Shown: positions 9,595 through 18,201 of the stretch, piece after piece
Position numbering within the stretch: position 1 is the first letter of the stretch
Layout: each line of letters starts with the position of its first letter
Assembly: GCF_001439635.1 (NCBI RefSeq)
Contig: NZ_LMBZ01000003.1
Span: 160,587-224,586, forward strand
DNA: 64,000 nucleotides
Origin: Solibacillus cecembensis
GTDB taxonomy: Bacteria; Bacillota; Bacilli; Bacillales_A; Planococcaceae
Reading direction: 5' to 3'
Made by a program: the position numbers and the translations under genes
Notes under the pieces: generated by a model
The model's input: only the letters and a program-made list of their open reading frames with translations
Told to the model about the DNA's origin: nothing
The model's database searches: none

Positions 9595-10959
9595 GTGCGA
9601 GAGACCATTCATATATTTCATACAAACGATTTGCATAGCCATTTCACCTATTGGAAAAGAAGTCAATCATTTATAGAAACGCAACGGCATTTACTCGCAC
9701 AGCGTGGGGAAGTAAGCTTCTTATTTGATTTAGGTGATCATATCGATCGTTCAAATATGTATACAGAGGCAACATTAGGTAAAGGGAATATAGAAATGCT
9801 TAATGATGCACAATATGATGTCGTAACGATTGGAAATAATGAGGGGATTACATTACCGCATGATGTGTTCTATCATTTATATGATGATGCGCAATTTGAA
9901 GTAGTTGTTGGAAATTTACAGTCCGAATTAGAAGCCAATCCGAAGTGGTTAAAACCTTTTACCATTTTGATGACAAAATATGGAACGAAAATTGGTGTCA
10001 TTGCAGCAACTTCACGATTTGATATTTTTTATAAAGAATTAGGCTGGCATGTGGAAGAACCAAGAAAAACATTAATTGAGCTGGCTTTACAGCTTTATGA
10101 ACAAGTGGATATCATTGTTTGTTTATCGCATCTAGGTGTAACGGAAGATGAATTGTTAGCGGAAGAATGTCCTGTCATTGATGTGATTTTTGGCGCACAT
10201 ACGCATCATATATTCCCGCAAGGACAATTGGTCAATAATGTTTTGCTCACAGGTGGCGGGAAGTTCGGACAATTTACAGGGCAATTAACGATTCAATTTG
10301 ATCACGAACTAAAAAAAATCGTATCCAAAATTGATACTTTACATGAAAATTCACTAATGCCAGTAGCTGAAAATGAAGAGAAATGGCATCAAAATTTGCA
10401 AAAAGAGGCGAAAAAAATATTGCAACAACCGGTATTTTCAAGTCCAAAAACTTTTCATAAAGAATGGTTTCATCGCTCGCAGCTATCAGATTTATTCGCA
10501 GAAAGTTTGTATGATTATACGCAAGCAGATTGTTTAATGTTCAATGCGGGGATTTTTGTAGAAAATATGACAAAAGGAACCATTTCTTCCTACAATATTC
10601 ACAAAATATTACCACATCCAATTAACGTTTGTGTATTACAATTGACAGGGAATGAATTAAAAGAGATTTTCATCCAATCTGAAAATGAAGAATGGCCGCG
10701 TTTGGAATTAAAGGGTTTAGGTTTTCGAGGCATTATTTTCGGTAAAATTTTAAATTATGGTTTATCGATGAATAAGCAACGTGAGTTTTTTATTCAAGGT
10801 GAGCGGATGATTCCAACGAAAATTTATCGCCTTGCAACTTTGGATTTATTTACATTTGGATTTTTCTTTCCGAGTTTTAAATATGCAAAAAAACAGTATA
10901 TTTTACCTGAATTTATTCGAGATATTTTTCGGGAGTATTGCGAAAATAAATACAATTAG
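9595..10959 (+). CDS. yunD: Metallophosphatase / 5'-nucleotidase family protein YunD
   Basis: 454 aa. Calcineurin-like metallophosphatase domain at the N-terminus (HTNDLHSHF, DLGDHIDRS, GNNE, GAHTHH) and a 5'-nucleotidase C-terminal domain. No signal peptide, so it is cytoplasmic, unlike secreted 5'-nucleotidases. The exact substrate is not settled by sequence. GTG start at 9595 with a GGGGGGAC ribosome site, 22 bp after the DUF72 gene, probably co-transcribed. Confidence 0.85.
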   Translation: MRETIHIFHTNDLHSHFTYWKRSQSFIETQRHLLAQRGEVSFLFDLGDHIDRSNMYTEATLGKGNIEMLNDAQYDVVTIGNNEGITLPHDVFYHLYDDAQFEVVVGNLQSELEANPKWLKPFTILMTKYGTKIGVIAATSRFDIFYKELGWHVEEPRKTLIELALQLYEQVDIIVCLSHLGVTEDELLAEECPVIDVIFGAHTHHIFPQGQLVNNVLLTGGGKFGQFTGQLTIQFDHELKKIVSKIDTLHENSLMPVAENEEKWHQNLQKEAKKILQQPVFSSPKTFHKEWFHRSQLSDLFAESLYDYTQADCLMFNAGIFVENMTKGTISSYNIHKILPHPINVCVLQLTGNELKEIFIQSENEEWPRLELKGLGFRGIIFGKILNYGLSMNKQREFFIQGERMIPTKIYRLATLDLFTFGFFFPSFKYAKKQYILPEFIRDIFREYCENKYN

Positions 10960-11050
10960 TAATTAATAGCCATTAATTATAGCTTTCCTAGAGGCAATAA
11001 GAGCTATATAATGAGGATAATGTAACATTAGAATGGAGAATATACGTTAA

Positions 11051-12154
11051 ATGCGATTAATATCTATTAATGTTTTAATGGAAGGCATGGTTGTAGGGCG
11101 TACGATTTGGAATGAAGCGGGACACCCATTACTGCACAAAGATGTTGTCGTGACAAGTCGAATTATCGACCGACTGCATGATCTTAATATACAGTATTTG
11201 TATATTGAAGATGAGATTTCAAAGGGTATTGAAGTAATAGAAACGATTGCGCCTGCAAAACGTTTACAAGCTGTGAAAAATATTACAAAATCTTTTAATG
11301 AAGTAAAGCAAGCCAAATCTACTCAGGCATCCTATGTTTTAGACCAACAATCCAAAGTGATTGGCCACATCGTAGACGATATTATGAGTTCCGTTTTAGA
11401 TAGTGAAGATATTTTGATGGTATTAACAGATGCTTATCTTTATGATGAGTATCTTTATCACCATTCGTTTCAAGTGACAATGTATTCGATTGCGATTGCA
11501 AAAGAGCTTGGATATTCGCATGAAGATTTGCGTTTAATCGGAATTGGTGCGATGTTGCATGATGTTGGTAAACTGTTAGTACCAACAGAGATTTTAAGCA
11601 AACCCGATAAGCTTACGCAAGAAGAATTCGACGTAGTGAAAAATCATTCCCGATACGGATTTGATTTGTTAAGAAACTTACACTCCGTATCATTATTAGT
11701 TGCACATTGTGCATTCCAGCATCATGAACGAGCAGATGGGAGTGGTTATCCGAGGGGCTTAGTAGCTACTGAAATTCATCCCTTTGCGAAAATTATTGCG
11801 GTTGCGGACGTCTTTGATGCACTGACTTCTACACGAACTTACCGCAAAAAAATGCTTCCTTCAGATGCAATTCAAATTATTGAAAAGGGTCGTGGTACAC
11901 AGTTTGATGAACGTGTCTATGATGCCTTTAAGCGCAGTATTGTTCATTATGCGAATGGAACGGTTGTCCAGTTAAATGACGGGAACAGAGCGATTGTTTC
12001 AAAGCAAAATATAATTGATGCATCCCGTCCATGGCTACGAATTTTTGAAAAAGAAGAAAATTTATTGCTCGCTACATATGAAATTTGTTTATCCGATTAT
12101 CCAGCGCTCGAAATTACGAAAATTGAGACAGATTTTGTCCCTAGCGCAGAATAG
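11051..12154 (+). CDS. HD-GYP domain protein, probable c-di-GMP phosphodiesterase
   Basis: 367 aa. HD-GYP proteins hydrolyse cyclic di-GMP to pGpG or GMP. The catalytic HD is at residues 170-171 (MLHDVGK), the HHERADGSGYPRGL segment supplies the second metal-binding His pair and GYP at 232-234, and DVFDALTSTRTYR follows. The first ~120 residues are a non-catalytic lead domain without membrane segments. All main metal ligands appear intact, so activity is plausible. Stands alone, with a hairpin terminator directly after it. Confidence 0.85.
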   Translation: MRLISINVLMEGMVVGRTIWNEAGHPLLHKDVVVTSRIIDRLHDLNIQYLYIEDEISKGIEVIETIAPAKRLQAVKNITKSFNEVKQAKSTQASYVLDQQSKVIGHIVDDIMSSVLDSEDILMVLTDAYLYDEYLYHHSFQVTMYSIAIAKELGYSHEDLRLIGIGAMLHDVGKLLVPTEILSKPDKLTQEEFDVVKNHSRYGFDLLRNLHSVSLLVAHCAFQHHERADGSGYPRGLVATEIHPFAKIIAVADVFDALTSTRTYRKKMLPSDAIQIIEKGRGTQFDERVYDAFKRSIVHYANGTVVQLNDGNRAIVSKQNIIDASRPWLRIFEKEENLLLATYEICLSDYPALEITKIETDFVPSAE

Positions 12155-12160
12155 GAAAGA

Positions 12161-12197
12161 CCTCCTTATCATAGCTTAGGATAAGGAGGATTTTTTT
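12161..12197 (+). terminator. Terminator overlapping the yunB ribosome binding site
   Basis: Perfect 10-bp stem (cctccttatc at 12161, gataaggagg at 12180) with an 8-9 nt loop and seven T. The right arm contains AAGGAGGA, the only good Shine-Dalgarno for yunB, so the hairpin can both end the HD-GYP transcript and mask yunB translation in read-through RNA. Confidence 0.8.
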
Positions 12198-12966
12198 GCA
12201 TTTTGGCCGAAGAAAGAAGATGTATTTTGTAAAACGCAAACGCGGTGTGGGGAATCTATTCGTTTTATTGCTTACTAGTCTTTTAGTTATGGTCGGTATT
12301 AGTATATATGTCATTAATATGCGTTTAATGCCAATCTATTCGCAATATGCAGAGAAGCAAACGTTTAAAGTGGCTTCCTATGTTGTGAATAAAGCCATTA
12401 ATTCAAGAACATCTAGTGTGCTTGATGTAAATGAGATTATTATAGATATACCTACTGAATCGAAGGATACGATTACAACGAAATTTAATACAGAAATTAT
12501 TAATCAAGTACGCTCAGAAACACAAACACTTGTTAAAGAATATTTAGAACAGGCGGAAAATGGTGATTTGTCTCACTTGCCAAATTTAGAAAATGTAGAG
12601 TATGACGTCGGAAAAATGGAGGCAGGCGAAGGGATCGTCTTTTTTGTTCCGTTAGGGCAGGCGATTAATATTCCGATTATTGGGAATTTAGGTCCTAAAG
12701 TGCCGATTCGTTTCCACATTATTGGTAATGTTACGAGTGATGTAATATCAGACATCGTTGAATTCGGCATTAATAATGCGAAAGTAGAAGTGAGTATTGT
12801 CATCGAAGTGAATGTCCAAATTATCGTTCCATTTGCGAGTAACTCAGCTACCGTTACGCAGAGAATACCAGTAGCAATTGGCTTAGTAAGGGGATCTGTT
12901 CCAAATATTTATAGTACAGATGGAGCGGCTCAGCCTTCGATTGAAGTACCAGTTCCATTTGAATAA
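12196..12966 (+). CDS. yunB: Sporulation protein YunB
   Basis: 256 aa. Sporulation-associated membrane protein of Bacilli; its exact role is not settled. One membrane segment at about residues 20-42 (LFVLLLTSLLVMVGISIYVI) is followed by a long extracytoplasmic domain rich in FVPLGQAINIPIIG and VPIRFHIIG-type motifs. TTG start at 12196 is taken because AAGGAGGA lies six bases upstream; ATG 12220 lacks a convincing site. Its presence suggests a spore former. Confidence 0.83.
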   Translation: MHFGRRKKMYFVKRKRGVGNLFVLLLTSLLVMVGISIYVINMRLMPIYSQYAEKQTFKVASYVVNKAINSRTSSVLDVNEIIIDIPTESKDTITTKFNTEIINQVRSETQTLVKEYLEQAENGDLSHLPNLENVEYDVGKMEAGEGIVFFVPLGQAINIPIIGNLGPKVPIRFHIIGNVTSDVISDIVEFGINNAKVEVSIVIEVNVQIIVPFASNSATVTQRIPVAIGLVRGSVPNIYSTDGAAQPSIEVPVPFE

Positions 12967-13048
12967 ATGCTTTATCACCATTTATATAAGTTCAACAAAA
13001 GATTCTATCCTTATGATGTACAATTTCTAATAAAGTATTTGTTAGTTT

Positions 13049-13132
13049 AGGCTGGCTAAGTACATGAGGCGCACAGACAATGTTAGCACAAATCTGTACG
13101 ACTCATCTTTGTGCTTTGTGCAAGGCCAGCCT
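13049..13132 (+). other. Multi-stem inverted repeat in the yunB-lipA gap
   Basis: An outer perfect 8-bp stem (aggctggc at 13049, gccagcct at 13125) encloses a 7-bp stem (gcacaaa at 13086, tttgtgc at 13108). No ORF. Could be a structured RNA or the remnant of a small repeat element; no T-run follows. Confidence 0.4.
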
Positions 13133-13170
13133 ATTTAAAGTTTTGCTTTTCTAAAGCTTTCTGCATTTTT

Positions 13171-13223
13171 TGCGCCGCTTGCCGTGGAAAGCGTCCGACC
13201 CGGAATGGAAATCAACTCCCCCT
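13171..13223. repeat. Remnant of a dispersed Bacillales intergenic repeat
   Basis: The stretch gccgtggaaagcgtcc...ccggaatggaaatcaact resembles the right end of a GC-rich repeat widely scattered in Bacillales intergenic DNA. It is GC-rich compared with its surroundings and not coding. The rest of the 12967-13382 gap, apart from the structure at 13049, shows nothing else I can name. Confidence 0.45.
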
Positions 13224-13382
13224 TTATTAGAAAGGGTTATTAATGATAGATTCTTTGATTAATTACATATAACGTATTTTTTACGCTGAATGGAGATAAA
13301 GTGAGTTGTTGCAATTGGTGGAATATGTTACATTGACAACAGTAATATACCTAATTTTAGTTGAGTGAAAGGACGAAATAAT

Positions 13383-14294
13383 ATGACATCTTGTAAGCCA
13401 ACTAGCAACAAAGAAGAACATTTACGCAAGCCTGAGTGGTTAAAAATTAAGCTAAATACGAATGATGAGTACAAAGCGTTAAAAAAATTAATGCGTGATA
13501 ATAATTTGCATACGGTTTGTGAAGAAGCGCGCTGTCCGAATATTCATGAATGTTGGGGAGAAAGACGTACTGCTACGATGATGATTTTGGGTTCAGTATG
13601 TACACGTGCATGCCGTTTTTGCGCGGTCAAAACAGGATTACCAAATGAATTGGATTTAGCAGAACCAGAGCGCGTTGCAGATTCAGTTGCGATAATGAAC
13701 TTAAAACATATTGTCATTACAATGGTTGCTCGTGATGATTTAAAAGACGGTGGTGCCGAAGTTCTTGCAGAAACGGTACGAGCAATCCGCCGCAAAAGCC
13801 CATTAACATCGATTGAAGTACTCCCTTCTGATTTAGGCGGTCACGAGGAAAACCTTCAATTATTGATGAACGCCAAACCAGATATTTTAAATCATAATAT
13901 CGAAACGGTTCGTCGACTCACACCGAGAATTCGTGCAAAAGCTACATATGAGCGTTCATTGGAGTTTTTAAGACGTGCAAAAGAAATGCAACCAACCATT
14001 CCAACGAAATCATCGTTAATGATTGGACTTGGTGAAACGGTGGAAGAAATATATGAAGTGATGGATGATCTTCGTGCGAACAACGTGGATATTATGACAA
14101 TCGGTCAATATTTACAGCCTACGAAAAAGCATGTTGCCGTAAAAAAGTATTATTCACCGATTGAATTTGGTAAGCTTCGTAAAATCGCGATGGAAAAGGG
14201 ATTCAGTCATTGTGAAGCGGGCCCACTTGTACGCAGTAGCTATCATGCAGATGAGCAAGTGAATGCAGCCACACAAAATAAGGTGGAAATATGA
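13383..14294 (+). CDS. lipA: Lipoyl synthase
   Basis: 303 aa radical-SAM enzyme that inserts two sulfurs into octanoyl groups on lipoyl domains. Both iron-sulfur sites are visible: the auxiliary cluster motif [12 protein letters not shown] and the radical-SAM motif [15 protein letters not shown](R)[18 protein letters not shown] and the C-terminal [10 protein letters not shown] (containing the family's RSSY) are intact. ATG 13383 follows GAAAGGA at a normal distance; the GTG at 13365 overlaps that site and is rejected. Lipoate synthesis draws on Fe-S assembly, and carrier genes yutI and yutM lie downstream. Confidence 0.96.
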   Translation: MTSCKPTSNKEEHLRKPEWLKIKLNTNDEYKALKKLMRDNNLHTVCEEARCPNIHECWGERRTATMMILGSVCTRACRFCAVKTGLPNELDLAEPERVADSVAIMNLKHIVITMVARDDLKDGGAEVLAETVRAIRRKSPLTSIEVLPSDLGGHEENLQLLMNAKPDILNHNIETVRRLTPRIRAKATYERSLEFLRRAKEMQPTIPTKSSLMIGLGETVEEIYEVMDDLRANNVDIMTIGQYLQPTKKHVAVKKYYSPIEFGKLRKIAMEKGFSHCEAGPLVRSSYHADEQVNAATQNKVEI

Positions 14295-14401
14295 TTACTC
14301 GCAATGGATAATAAACAGTGCAACCAATAAAAGTTATAGGTAAAATTGCACTCATCTAATAATAATACGTAATATATATGAGAAGATAGGTGGTGTTCGA
14401 C

Positions 14402-14749
14402 GTGATTATTGCGGATGGTAATGTATACGAAATTATTGAAGACATGCGTGAAGGCTTTAATGAAGAAGCATTTGCTGCGCGTTATTCCGACATTTTATCA
14501 AAGTATGATTATATTGTTGGGGACTGGGGATATGGTCAACTGCGATTAAAAGGATTTTTTGATGATAAAAATCAAAAATCTACATTTGATACAAAAATTA
14601 GCACGATAGAAGATTATTTATATGAATACTGTAATTTCGGTTGTGCTTATTTTATTGTTAAAAAAACAGGGCGTGCACCAGAGCAGGCAGTAGTAGAAGT
14701 TCCTCAAGATACTGAGGAAGTTTTAGCGGCCGTGAATCAGGAAGTATAA
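14402..14749 (+). CDS. yutD: YutD family protein (DUF1027)
   Basis: 115 aa. Conserved Bacilli protein of unknown function; signature YDYIVGDWGYGQLRLKGF and a C-terminal region with CNFGCAYFIVKK. I prefer GTG 14402 to GTG 14390 because ATAGGTGGTG then lies at the right distance and the protein begins MIIADGNVYEI. It sits between lipA and yutE-yutF, as in B. subtilis. A strong terminator follows. Confidence 0.82.
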   Translation: MIIADGNVYEIIEDMREGFNEEAFAARYSDILSKYDYIVGDWGYGQLRLKGFFDDKNQKSTFDTKISTIEDYLYEYCNFGCAYFIVKKTGRAPEQAVVEVPQDTEEVLAAVNQEV

Positions 14750-14761
14750 GCTTTAAAAATG

Positions 14762-14805
14762 AAAAACACAGCTCAGTCAAATTTTGAACTGAGCTGTGTT
14801 TTTTC
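14762..14805. terminator. Bidirectional terminator, yutD / DUF3055 gene
   Basis: Long stem aaaaacacagctcagt / actgagctgtgttttt with A- and T-runs on the two sides, between convergent genes. Confidence 0.88.
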
Positions 14806-14807
14806 GT

Positions 14808-15074
14808 TTAGCTTAATAACTCTCGTAAGTATTCTCGTAAATCTTCTGTATCTACTTCACTGCGATTATAAACTTGTTCTAAATAGCCTTCTTCCTCTAC
14901 ATCATCGGCTCCGATAATGGCAAAGCGTCCAAATTGAATATCAAGGACAAGCACTTTACCAAAAAATCGACCACTTTGTAGGATGGCTAAATCATAACGT
15001 TGTGTTTTGCCAGCAAAGCTAACAAAGCGCGTTTTTGTATCTTCTACATCATCATATAAGAAATATCGTTCCAT
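14808..15074 (-). CDS. DUF3055 family protein
   Basis: 88 aa, hypothetical, conserved in Bacillales. Begins MERYFLYDDVEDTKTRFVSF and contains FGKVLVLDIQFGRFAIIGADD, typical of DUF3055. ATG at 15074 is chosen because GAAGGGGT precedes it. Function unknown. Divergent from yutE, so the two promoters share the 15075-15165 gap. Confidence 0.75.
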   Translation of the reverse strand: MERYFLYDDVEDTKTRFVSFAGKTQRYDLAILQSGRFFGKVLVLDIQFGRFAIIGADDVEEEGYLEQVYNRSEVDTEDLREYLRELLS

Positions 15075-15165
15075 TTTGTTTTGTACCCCTTCCATGTCTA
15101 AAGAATATGGTACTATATAAGGGAAAACACTATCAACTTTTATTGACTGAATGGAGGCTTTATCT

Positions 15166-15618
15166 ATGTATTTCGTAGATAGAAACAAAATTACTTTAAA
15201 TTTAGCACACTTAGACGAATTGTTAGCACTTTTGGAAGCAAAAAAGGATTGGCTAGCAGATGACATTAGTAAACTCGCATTACAACGCATCGGTCATAAC
15301 GTAATGGAAGCGATGATGGATGTGGGCAACCTAATCATTGACGGCTTTATTATGCGTGATCCAGGAAGTTATGAAGATATTATTGATATTTTTGTCGATG
15401 AAAAAGTCATTACAACTGAAATGGATGCACCAATAAAAGCAGTAGTTGGGTTACGAAAAATGATTGTCCGTGAATTTATTGCGGTCGACAATGAAGAAGT
15501 GTTACGTGTATTAATAGAAAATTTACCAATCATGAAACAATTTTCTGGGAAAGTGCAGGATTATTTAACGAATGAATTAGGTCCTGTTTCAGCATTCTTA
15601 CCAGAGGATCATCAATGA
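15166..15618 (+). CDS. yutE: DUF86 / HepT-like HEPN protein YutE
   Basis: 150 aa. HEPN-fold DUF86 protein, the family that includes HepT toxins. The motif region LQRIGHNVMEAMMDVGN is present. No MntA nucleotidyltransferase partner is adjacent; instead it overlaps yutF by ATGA, as in other Bacilli. It is therefore more likely a conserved housekeeping protein than half of a toxin-antitoxin pair. ATG 15166 follows GGAGG with 8-bp spacing. Confidence 0.8.
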   Translation: MYFVDRNKITLNLAHLDELLALLEAKKDWLADDISKLALQRIGHNVMEAMMDVGNLIIDGFIMRDPGSYEDIIDIFVDEKVITTEMDAPIKAVVGLRKMIVREFIAVDNEEVLRVLIENLPIMKQFSGKVQDYLTNELGPVSAFLPEDHQ

Positions 15619-16382
15619 AATCGTACAAAGCGTATTGTTTTGACTTAGATGGCACTGTTTATCGTGGGAAAACGGCAATCGACTCAGCTGTGACATTTAT
15701 TAACCATTTACAAGAGCAGCGGATTGAGCCATTTTACGTAACGAATAATTCTTCTAAAACACCAGAGCAATTACAACAAAGCTTGCATGACATCGGAATT
15801 TCTGCGCCCTTATCGCATATTTATTCGAGTTCACTAGCAACCGCAAAGTATGTAGCGAAAAATTGTCAGGACAAATTGGTAAATTTCGTTGGAGAAGTAG
15901 GGCTTCACACTGCATTAGAACAAGAAGGACTCGTGATTTCAGATGAGCCGTGTTCAGTGCTTGTAATGGGGATTGACCGACAAATGACGTATGACAAGCT
16001 CGTACAAGCAAGCTATGCTGTTCAAAAAGGCGCACAGTTGATTGGAACGAATGGTGACATTAAGTTTCCAACTGAAAATGGCTTTGCACCTGGGAACGGC
16101 TCGTTAGTACATTTAGTGGCAAATGTTGCAGGAGTCGAGCCAATCTTTATTGGTAAACCTTCTCCTGTTATGTTGCAAATTATTGCACAGGAGCATGGTT
16201 TTACAAAAGAGGACATGCTCATGATTGGCGATAATTATGATACAGATATTTTATGTGGTATTAATTTTGGCTGTGATACGCTTCATGTAAATACTGGCGT
16301 CACACCCACACATATCGTGAAACAAAAAGAGGAATTACCAACTTATTGCATAGAAAGTTTATTGGCGCTCGTAACAAATTGA
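15615..16382 (+). CDS. yutF: HAD-family phosphatase YutF (NagD-like)
   Basis: 255 aa. HAD hydrolase with motif I FDLDGTVYRG, motif II VTNNSSKTPEQ, and motifs III/IV GKPSPVML and IGDNYDTDI. The NagD/PNP-like cap with GTNGDIKFPTENGFAPGNGS is complete. Probably dephosphorylates small phosphorylated metabolites in the cytoplasm. Start overlaps the yutE stop. A terminator follows at about 16408. Confidence 0.88.
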   Translation: MKSYKAYCFDLDGTVYRGKTAIDSAVTFINHLQEQRIEPFYVTNNSSKTPEQLQQSLHDIGISAPLSHIYSSSLATAKYVAKNCQDKLVNFVGEVGLHTALEQEGLVISDEPCSVLVMGIDRQMTYDKLVQASYAVQKGAQLIGTNGDIKFPTENGFAPGNGSLVHLVANVAGVEPIFIGKPSPVMLQIIAQEHGFTKEDMLMIGDNYDTDILCGINFGCDTLHVNTGVTPTHIVKQKEELPTYCIESLLALVTN

Positions 16383-16407
16383 GCTAGTTTTCTAAATGGA
16401 TAAACAT

Positions 16408-16457
16408 AAAAAGGACATCAGCTTGCCTGAAATTGGCAAGTACGGATGTCCTTTTTT
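16408..16457. terminator. Terminator after yutF, facing yuzB
   Basis: Long imperfect stem aaaaggacatc...gatgtcctttttt with inner arms cttgcc/ggcaag. A-run and T-run make it usable on both strands between convergent genes. Confidence 0.85.
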
Positions 16458-16471
16458 ACATGTTGGGCAAA

Positions 16472-16708
16472 TTACCACATTGGATTTTCTTCAATATATT
16501 CATAAATGCGCTTTGTTAGCTCAGCTGGCGTTTGTGCTTCCACAACATCACCATTCACGACTGCATAAAAGGATTGCTCACATTTCGTGCAAAAGCTTAA
16601 GCAACCATATTCAAGCACATCAATATTCGGATCTCTTTCCAGCGCTTCATATGTTTCCTGCGCACCGTTTGCGAGATTACTAATGCAAAATTCTACTAAT
16701 GGATTCAA
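16472..16708 (-). CDS. yuzB: YuzB family protein (DUF1450)
   Basis: 78 aa with TTG start at 16708, giving [15 protein letters not shown], the length and start expected for YuzB. GAGGTG lies six bases upstream; the earlier ATG at 16726 has no good site. CLSFCTKC near the middle suggests a thioredoxin/[2Fe-2S]-ferredoxin-like fold. Function unknown. Divergent from the NADH dehydrogenase-like yutJ, with Rex-type boxes between them. Confidence 0.8.
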   Translation of the reverse strand: MNPLVEFCISNLANGAQETYEALERDPNIDVLEYGCLSFCTKCEQSFYAVVNGDVVEAQTPAELTKRIYEYIEENPMW

Positions 16709-16770
16709 AACCGTCACCTCACTCATAGCAATGCTACTTTTTTTTTGTTTATTCGTCAATTTCTATGTTT

Positions 16771-16788
16771 TTGTGATAAGTTTCACAA
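16771..16788. promoter_or_regulatory. Rex-like operator 1
   Basis: TTGTGATAAGTTTCACAA fits the Rex consensus TTGTGAA-N4-TTCACAA at 13 of 14 fixed positions. It is the inverted copy of operator 2. Rex is the NADH/NAD+ sensing repressor of respiratory and fermentative genes. Confidence 0.65.
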
Positions 16789-16804
16789 TATTGCTAAGAA
16801 CATA

Positions 16805-16833
16805 TTGTGAAACTTATCACAAAGGGTTATAAT
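16805..16833 (+). promoter_or_regulatory. Rex-like operator 2 overlapping a yutJ promoter
   Basis: TTGTGAAACTTATCACAA (16805-16822) matches the Rex consensus at 13 of 14 fixed positions. The same TTGTGA is a -35 box 17 bp from TATAAT at 16828, so bound Rex would block polymerase. A second possible promoter, TTGGAA-17-TATAAT, ends at 16866. Confidence 0.65.
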
Positions 16834-16888
16834 GATTTTGGAAACTTTGTGAACATAACATATAATTCATTTGATTTGAGGGAAAGCT

Positions 16889-17956
16889 ATGCAGAAACTT
16901 GTTTTATTAGGCGGCGGTTATGGCAATATGCGAATTTTACTTCGTCTGTTACCAAACTTACCAGCGGATGTAGAAATTACTTTAGTAGATCGTACACCAT
17001 TCCATAGTTTAAAAACTGAATTTTACGCGTTAGCATCTGGAACAGCGACGGATAAAGAAATTCGTGTTGCATTTCCAGAAAATGATCGATTAAAGCGAGT
17101 GTATGGAGAGATTATTCGAATTGATCGTGAAGAAAAGGCCGTTTATTTAGAAGATGGTCAAGCAATCGACTATGATCAACTTGTTATTGGATTGGGCTGT
17201 GTGGATAAATACCATGGTGTTCCTGGTGCAGAAGAATTCACATATAGCATTCAAACAATAGCAAAATCACGTACAACGTTTGAAAAAGTTTGTGGATTAG
17301 CTCCTGGCTCAACTGTTGCAATTATTGGTGCCGGATTATCAGGAATTGAATTAGCAAGTGAACTACGAGAAAGTCGTGCGGATTTAAAGATTAAATTATT
17401 CGACCGTTCTCCTCGTATTTTACGTGATTTCCCAGAAAAATTAAGTCATTATGTGAAATCATGGTTCGTAAAACATAATGTAGATGTTATCGCAGAATCG
17501 AATATTACATGCGTTGAAGAAGGCAAACTTTACAATCATGATGAAGTGATCGAAGCTGATGTGATTGTATGGACTGCCGGTGTTCAGCCTGTAGAAATTG
17601 TTCGTGAATTAGATGTAGAAAAAGATAAATTTGACCGTCCGATTTTAACAGAGCATTATCATGTTGTAGGGGACGAAAATGTATATGTTGTAGGAGATTC
17701 AGCTTCTTCACATTTACCACCAACAGCACAACTTGCGGAAGAGCAAGGGGAGCGTATTGTAAAAGTATTACGTCATCGCTGGAATGGTGAGCAATTACCA
17801 GAAAAACTAGCAGAAATTAAACTAAAAGGCTTTATGGGCTCACTAGGTAAGAAGCAAGGGTTCGTTCATTTAGCAGATACGACGGTAACAGGACGTATTG
17901 CCCGAATAATGAAATCTGGCTTACTATGGATGTACAAACGTCAAAATGATAATTAA
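16889..17956 (+). CDS. yutJ: NADH dehydrogenase-like FAD protein YutJ
   Basis: 355 aa. Pyridine-nucleotide-disulfide oxidoreductase of the type II NADH dehydrogenase group. FAD site LVLLGGGYGNMR at the N-terminus, NAD site VAIIGAGLSGIELASEL near residue 145, and the second FAD motif VYVVGDSASS. Shorter than classical NDH-2 (about 400 aa), with the reduced C-terminal membrane region typical of YutJ. ATG 16889 follows GAGGGAAAG. Rex-like boxes upstream suggest induction when NADH rises. A second NDH-2 gene, yumB, lies at 41644. Confidence 0.87.
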   Translation: MQKLVLLGGGYGNMRILLRLLPNLPADVEITLVDRTPFHSLKTEFYALASGTATDKEIRVAFPENDRLKRVYGEIIRIDREEKAVYLEDGQAIDYDQLVIGLGCVDKYHGVPGAEEFTYSIQTIAKSRTTFEKVCGLAPGSTVAIIGAGLSGIELASELRESRADLKIKLFDRSPRILRDFPEKLSHYVKSWFVKHNVDVIAESNITCVEEGKLYNHDEVIEADVIVWTAGVQPVEIVRELDVEKDKFDRPILTEHYHVVGDENVYVVGDSASSHLPPTAQLAEEQGERIVKVLRHRWNGEQLPEKLAEIKLKGFMGSLGKKQGFVHLADTTVTGRIARIMKSGLLWMYKRQNDN

Positions 17957-17979
17957 ATAAATTTTTAAGTTAAATGGGA

Positions 17980-18021
17980 AATCCCGCCACAAAGTAAAAT
18001 GTACTTTGTGGCGGGATTTTT
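17980..18021 (+). terminator. Terminator after yutJ
   Basis: Perfect long stem aatcccgccacaaagta / tactttgtggcgggatt followed by T-run. Confidence 0.88.
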
Positions 18022-18201
18022 ATATCTGCACTTTAGGCAACTATTTGTATTTGAACTCGATTTTATTTATGGCAATGTGTGAATATCGTATGACTTTAAA
18101 AAATGTTAAATGAAACTTTGTTATAAGATGTATATAAAATACTTCTTTTTTATAGTATGCTATGAGAAGTAGAGGAATATTAAAAAAGGAGTAAAATTAC
18201 T

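Noticed and set aside
15166..15618. HepT/MntA toxin-antitoxin system at yutE
   Set aside because: No MntA-type nucleotidyltransferase neighbour; the gene is in the conserved yutD-yutE-yutF context.
16771..16822. Terminator for yuzB or yutJ
   Set aside because: The 20-bp inverted repeat lies upstream of both divergent genes and has no T-run; the arms match Rex boxes instead.
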